This document shows positions 6,203 to 8,460 of a DNA stretch of 8,460 nucleotides, piece by piece. The notes under the pieces are model-generated. The model saw only the letters and a program-made list of their open reading frames with translations. It was not told the origin of the DNA and did not search any database. This stretch comes from Flavobacteriales bacterium (lineage in GTDB: Bacteria; Bacteroidota; Bacteroidia; Flavobacteriales_E; Vicingaceae). The position numbers were made by a program, and so were the translations under genes. The DNA lies in NCBI GenBank assembly GCA_016763135.1, contig JAESUI010000056.1, positions 1 through 8,460 on the forward strand. The letters run 5' to 3'. Position 1 is the first letter of the stretch; each line of letters opens with the position of its first letter.

Positions 6203-7708
6203 TTAAATCAAACTATTTGAGTTAGGGAAAACTTCTTGTCCATTTTGTGATGCTCTAAATTCAATTTGACCAGCTGAAGAAAAATTGTACGACACACCAG
6301 CTGAATCATACCCCATTGGAATACCACTGACTAAAAAATCCACCGGATCGATAAATTCTCTAAAAGTTATGTCCACTTCTCCCGCTATTACATTTCCATT
6401 CGCATCAACAAATGCATTTTTTGGTATTTCTAGTGATGTTCCAGATTTAAAACTAAGTGTTATCTCTTCTTCTGTAGTGATTTTAAATGCTTGATTAGGA
6501 ACATCTATTCCTTCAATTGGTTGAGCAATTACTTTCTTCACATTTACGGTAGCAGGTTCCTTATCCTCAATAAATTCATCATAAAAATCCCAGTAAACAT
6601 TTAGTTGTTCATTTGAATTTTGAATTGCTGTAATCTCTTTAGGGTTAATTACATTGTTTTTAAGGTTTAGTGTTTTTAGGTTTTTTAAACTTGTTATTTC
6701 ATTGGGGATTTCTTTAATACTGTTCCTTGTTAAATCTAATCTTTCTAAGGATTTAAGATTTATAATATTGGATGGTATTTCTTCTACACCACAAGATGTT
6801 ATTGAAAGACTTCTAATCGATTTATTGTTACCTAATTGTGAAAGTAAGTCAGTTAAATTAAGGCTCGAACAATTATTTATTTTCAACTCTTTTAACGAAG
6901 TTATTTGTTCAATCCCTCCATTAAATGGTGTATTATTTAAATATAGGGTTTGAATATTATTTTCTGCGAATAAATAAATCAACTGAGTAGCTGAACTATT
7001 TACAATCGTTAATTTTTTAAGATTTTTTAGACGAATTGCTTCTTTAGGTAATGAAACAAAATTAGATTCAGTAATTGTGAGGTGTTCTATATTTTGAAGG
7101 TCAGCTACATTTGGTTCTAGTTTAGTTAAACCACCTATTGTTAAATGCTGTAGACTTGATAAAAATGACAAGGTTAAAAAGACCTTTCCTTGCTGTAGAC
7201 TGTCATTATTAGCAATATTTAAATCAGTTAAGTTTGACCAATTAATGATTTTATTACTCAAGTTTACTAAATTATTATTCGAGACATCAACCCGTTTCAA
7301 ATTGGTGAGATATTCAATCTCATAAGGCAATGTTCTTATGTTATTATCAGAAACATCTATAATTTTTAAATTGGTGAAATTTCCTATTTCATGGGGGAGG
7401 TAATTTAGCTCACAACCTGAAAGATAAATCTCTTCTAATTCTCTCGATCTATCAATTGCTATTAATAGTTTTTGTAATTCAATTCCTTCAATACCACTAA
7501 GCATTAATACTTTTAACTTTGGTAATTTAATTTCAGAATTAGATTCAATAAATTTATTAACGCTATTGAGTTTTAAAGTTCTTACTTGATTTGGACTCCC
7601 AAGTGCTTCTTCAAGACTGAAAAATATTCCTGTTGAGTTTTTTTGAGAAAATGTATTTGAGGATAATAAAATTAGGGTCGCGAATAAAAATAGATTAATT
7701 CTTTTCAT
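6203..7708 (-). CDS. LRR protein, N-terminal piece of the interrupted gene
   Basis: The piece has 501 residues. The signal peptide MKRINLFLFATLILLSSNTFS ends before Gln22. Roughly a dozen leucine-rich repeats run from about 62 to 363, with typical units such as LKIIDVSDNNIRTLP (114-128) and LERLDLTRNSIKEIP (321-335). LRR arrays form a curved solenoid used for protein or glycan binding, so an extracellular recognition role is likely but not shown. A linker near 380-405 leads into a domain with SGTSLEIPKNAF (422-433), EVDITFREFIDP (444-455) and SAGQIEFRASQNG (478-490). This pattern is common in large Bacteroidota surface proteins. It stops at TAA 6205-6203 in the middle of that domain, so it is truncated. 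If expressed, it would be a secreted LRR domain without its C-terminal half. A 102-nt gap separates it from the hexosaminidase gene upstream, with no convincing promoter. Confidence 0.72.
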   Translation of the reverse strand: MKRINLFLFATLILLSSNTFSQKNSTGIFFSLEEALGSPNQVRTLKLNSVNKFIESNSEIKLPKLKVLMLSGIEGIELQKLLIAIDRSRELEEIYLSGCELNYLPHEIGNFTNLKIIDVSDNNIRTLPYEIEYLTNLKRVDVSNNNLVNLSNKIINWSNLTDLNIANNDSLQQGKVFLTLSFLSSLQHLTIGGLTKLEPNVADLQNIEHLTITESNFVSLPKEAIRLKNLKKLTIVNSSATQLIYLFAENNIQTLYLNNTPFNGGIEQITSLKELKINNCSSLNLTDLLSQLGNNKSIRSLSITSCGVEEIPSNIINLKSLERLDLTRNSIKEIPNEITSLKNLKTLNLKNNVINPKEITAIQNSNEQLNVYWDFYDEFIEDKEPATVNVKKVIAQPIEGIDVPNQAFKITTEEEITLSFKSGTSLEIPKNAFVDANGNVIAGEVDITFREFIDPVDFLVSGIPMGYDSAGVSYNFSSAGQIEFRASQNGQEVFPNSNSLI

Positions 7709-7810
7709 GGTTATATAGTTTAAGTAAGGAAAGACAAATACTGTGCCGTGTATTTATTGCTTAGTACTATATTATAACTTAGAAATAGCTCTATTATTAT
7801 CTTCTAACGA

Positions 7811-8460
7811 TTATTCAACCGTAATTTCATCTAAGAACAACCAAGTATCGCCACCATTTCCAAGATGCCAATCTGGACAGACGCCATAGTTTTTTACTTT
7901 AACTTTGATATACCTGTACTGTACTTTTGTAGTTGGAACAAACTCAAATTCTTTAATAAATGCTCCATATTCATTATCAGGAAAATCATTTTTCATAACG
8001 GCTATTGGAGCAAATCCTGTCCCATTATCAGAGCCTAATAATTCAATTTCTGAAGGATAAAATATCCATGATTTAATATCTTGCAAGGCCCCAACAGCTA
8101 TTCGATCAATTGTTTGTACTTTTCCTAGATCAACAATTACTTCAATGTCTTTTCCATAATAGCCTTGCCAAAATCCAGTTCTAAAATTAGCACTTCCTTT
8201 TAAATGATCGATTAATGCTTTATCGCCTCCAGCATTATATTGGTTATCGTATTCAGATAAAATTTCAATGGATCTCCCTCCTATTATTTTTTTATAAGCC
8301 GACTTTACTACAAAACTCTTTTTGTCATTGATTATAACATAAGCTTCTATATTTGAAGCAGCCATTATTTCAAATGGTTTTTCATATTTAATAAATTCAG
8401 CATCAGTTTTATAAAAGATTTCAGCATCCTTAATAACTGAGCTTAACCCTATTTCTATCT
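7811..8460 (-). CDS. Beta-N-acetylhexosaminidase-like protein (GH20 type), C-terminal part with F5/8-type C (discoidin) domain; 5' end outside window
   Basis: The frame is open from the window edge to TAA 7813-7811, showing 215 codons. An ATG at 8365 is internal, because the frame continues upstream without a stop. The first visible part (IKDAEIFYKTDAEF, then YEKPFEI, then NIEAYVI) is a degenerate version of the chitobiase-type C-terminal domain ('I-x-Y-T-x-D-G ... P') that follows the GH20 barrel. The rest is a discoidin-like galactose-binding domain: FWQGYYGKDIEVIVDLG, then SWIFYPSEIELLG, YRYIKVKVKNYG, and GDTWLFLDEITV at the end. This order is characteristic of Bacteroidota GH20 enzymes, which release terminal GlcNAc/GalNAc from glycans. 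The catalytic barrel with its Asp-Glu pair is outside the window, so the activity is inferred from the tail. A fucosidase or another glycosidase with the same appendages is the alternative. Confidence 0.82.
   Translation of the reverse strand, partial: IEIGLSSVIKDAEIFYKTDAEFIKYEKPFEIMAASNIEAYVIINDKKSFVVKSAYKKIIGGRSIEILSEYDNQYNAGGDKALIDHLKGSANFRTGFWQGYYGKDIEVIVDLGKVQTIDRIAVGALQDIKSWIFYPSEIELLGSDNGTGFAPIAVMKNDFPDNEYGAFIKEFEFVPTTKVQYRYIKVKVKNYGVCPDWHLGNGGDTWLFLDEITVE

Larger units (their letters stand above)
5055..7708 (-). pseudogene. Leucine-rich-repeat secreted protein gene, broken by a nonsense codon and a frameshift
   Basis: Three adjacent minus-strand reading frames form one interrupted gene of about 884 codons. 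Codons 1-501 (7708-6206) end at TAA 6205-6203. Reading straight through gives V-N-M-N-S and continues in the same frame with no gap to 5393. That frame then stops at TAA 5395-5393, and the protein continues in the -1 frame, which is open from 5408 to a TGA at 5057-5055. The joined protein has a signal peptide, an LRR array, the Bacteroidota domain with A-G-x-I-E-F-R-A-S-x-N-G, and a C-terminal part beginning near FGIYNCD. The switch must occur within about 5408-5393. A GAA, AAA or CAA codon turned into TAA, plus loss of one base, would explain everything. It is probably a recent pseudogene, since the coding quality of each piece remains high. Confidence 0.75.

Noticed and set aside
6285..6953. 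Two plus-strand open frames inside the LRR gene
   Set aside because: They lie antisense to the LRR repeats. The apparent hydrophobicity reflects the repeated Leu/Asn codons on the other strand.
7736..7755. AAATAC/GTATTT inverted repeat with 8-nt loop upstream of the LRR gene
   Set aside because: The six-pair AT-rich stem has no T tract and no good match to a promoter box. It is too weak to call a terminator or operator.
8363..8365. ATG as the start of a 184-residue discoidin-domain protein
   Set aside because: The frame remains open to the window edge and the upstream codons encode the preceding chitobiase-like domain, so this Met is internal.

Overview
The window looks like a chromosomal segment of a marine-type flavobacterium (phylum Bacteroidota). 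Base composition is strongly AT-rich and no Shine-Dalgarno-like sequences are apparent. Two candidate promoters fit the Bacteroidota TAnnTTTG type. The gene content also fits: the start of a PorP/SprF-like protein, an RhlE-type helicase with a basic tail, a Tat-exported glycosylasparaginase close to the Elizabethkingia enzyme, and a GH20-like C-terminus with a discoidin domain.

Layout. Positions 1-77 (minus) are the start of a PorP/SprF-like gene with its promoter just upstream. A tRNA-Ala(GGC) follows on the plus strand at 232-305. Then come tightly spaced plus-strand genes: a small secreted protein (331-852), a flavodoxin-fold NAD(P)H oxidoreductase (856-1386) and a DUF899 thioredoxin-like protein (1424-1990). 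A new promoter at 2034-2041 starts a second plus-strand unit, a DEAD-box helicase (2048-3277) followed 3 nt later by glycosylasparaginase (3281-4279). Everything from 4282 to the end is on the minus strand. In transcription order this is the C-terminal part of a GH20-like hexosaminidase (8460-7811), a long leucine-rich-repeat secreted protein (7708-5055), and a secreted protein with a faint CAP-like pattern (5058-4282). The last gene converges on glycosylasparaginase with only 2 bp between stop codons.

The most notable observation is that the leucine-rich-repeat gene is broken twice. An in-frame TAA at 6205-6203 interrupts one continuous reading frame. A -1 shift confined to about 5408-5393 then separates the last ~116 codons. 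Joined, the three pieces make one protein of about 884 residues: signal peptide, LRR array, a Bacteroidota surface-protein domain and a C-terminal domain. It ends in an ATGA overlap with the downstream secreted-protein gene. The simplest reading is a recently inactivated gene; sequencing error or unusual recoding are alternatives. I see no CRISPR array, insertion sequence, phage gene or clear defence system. No gap of 300 bases or more lacks a gene.
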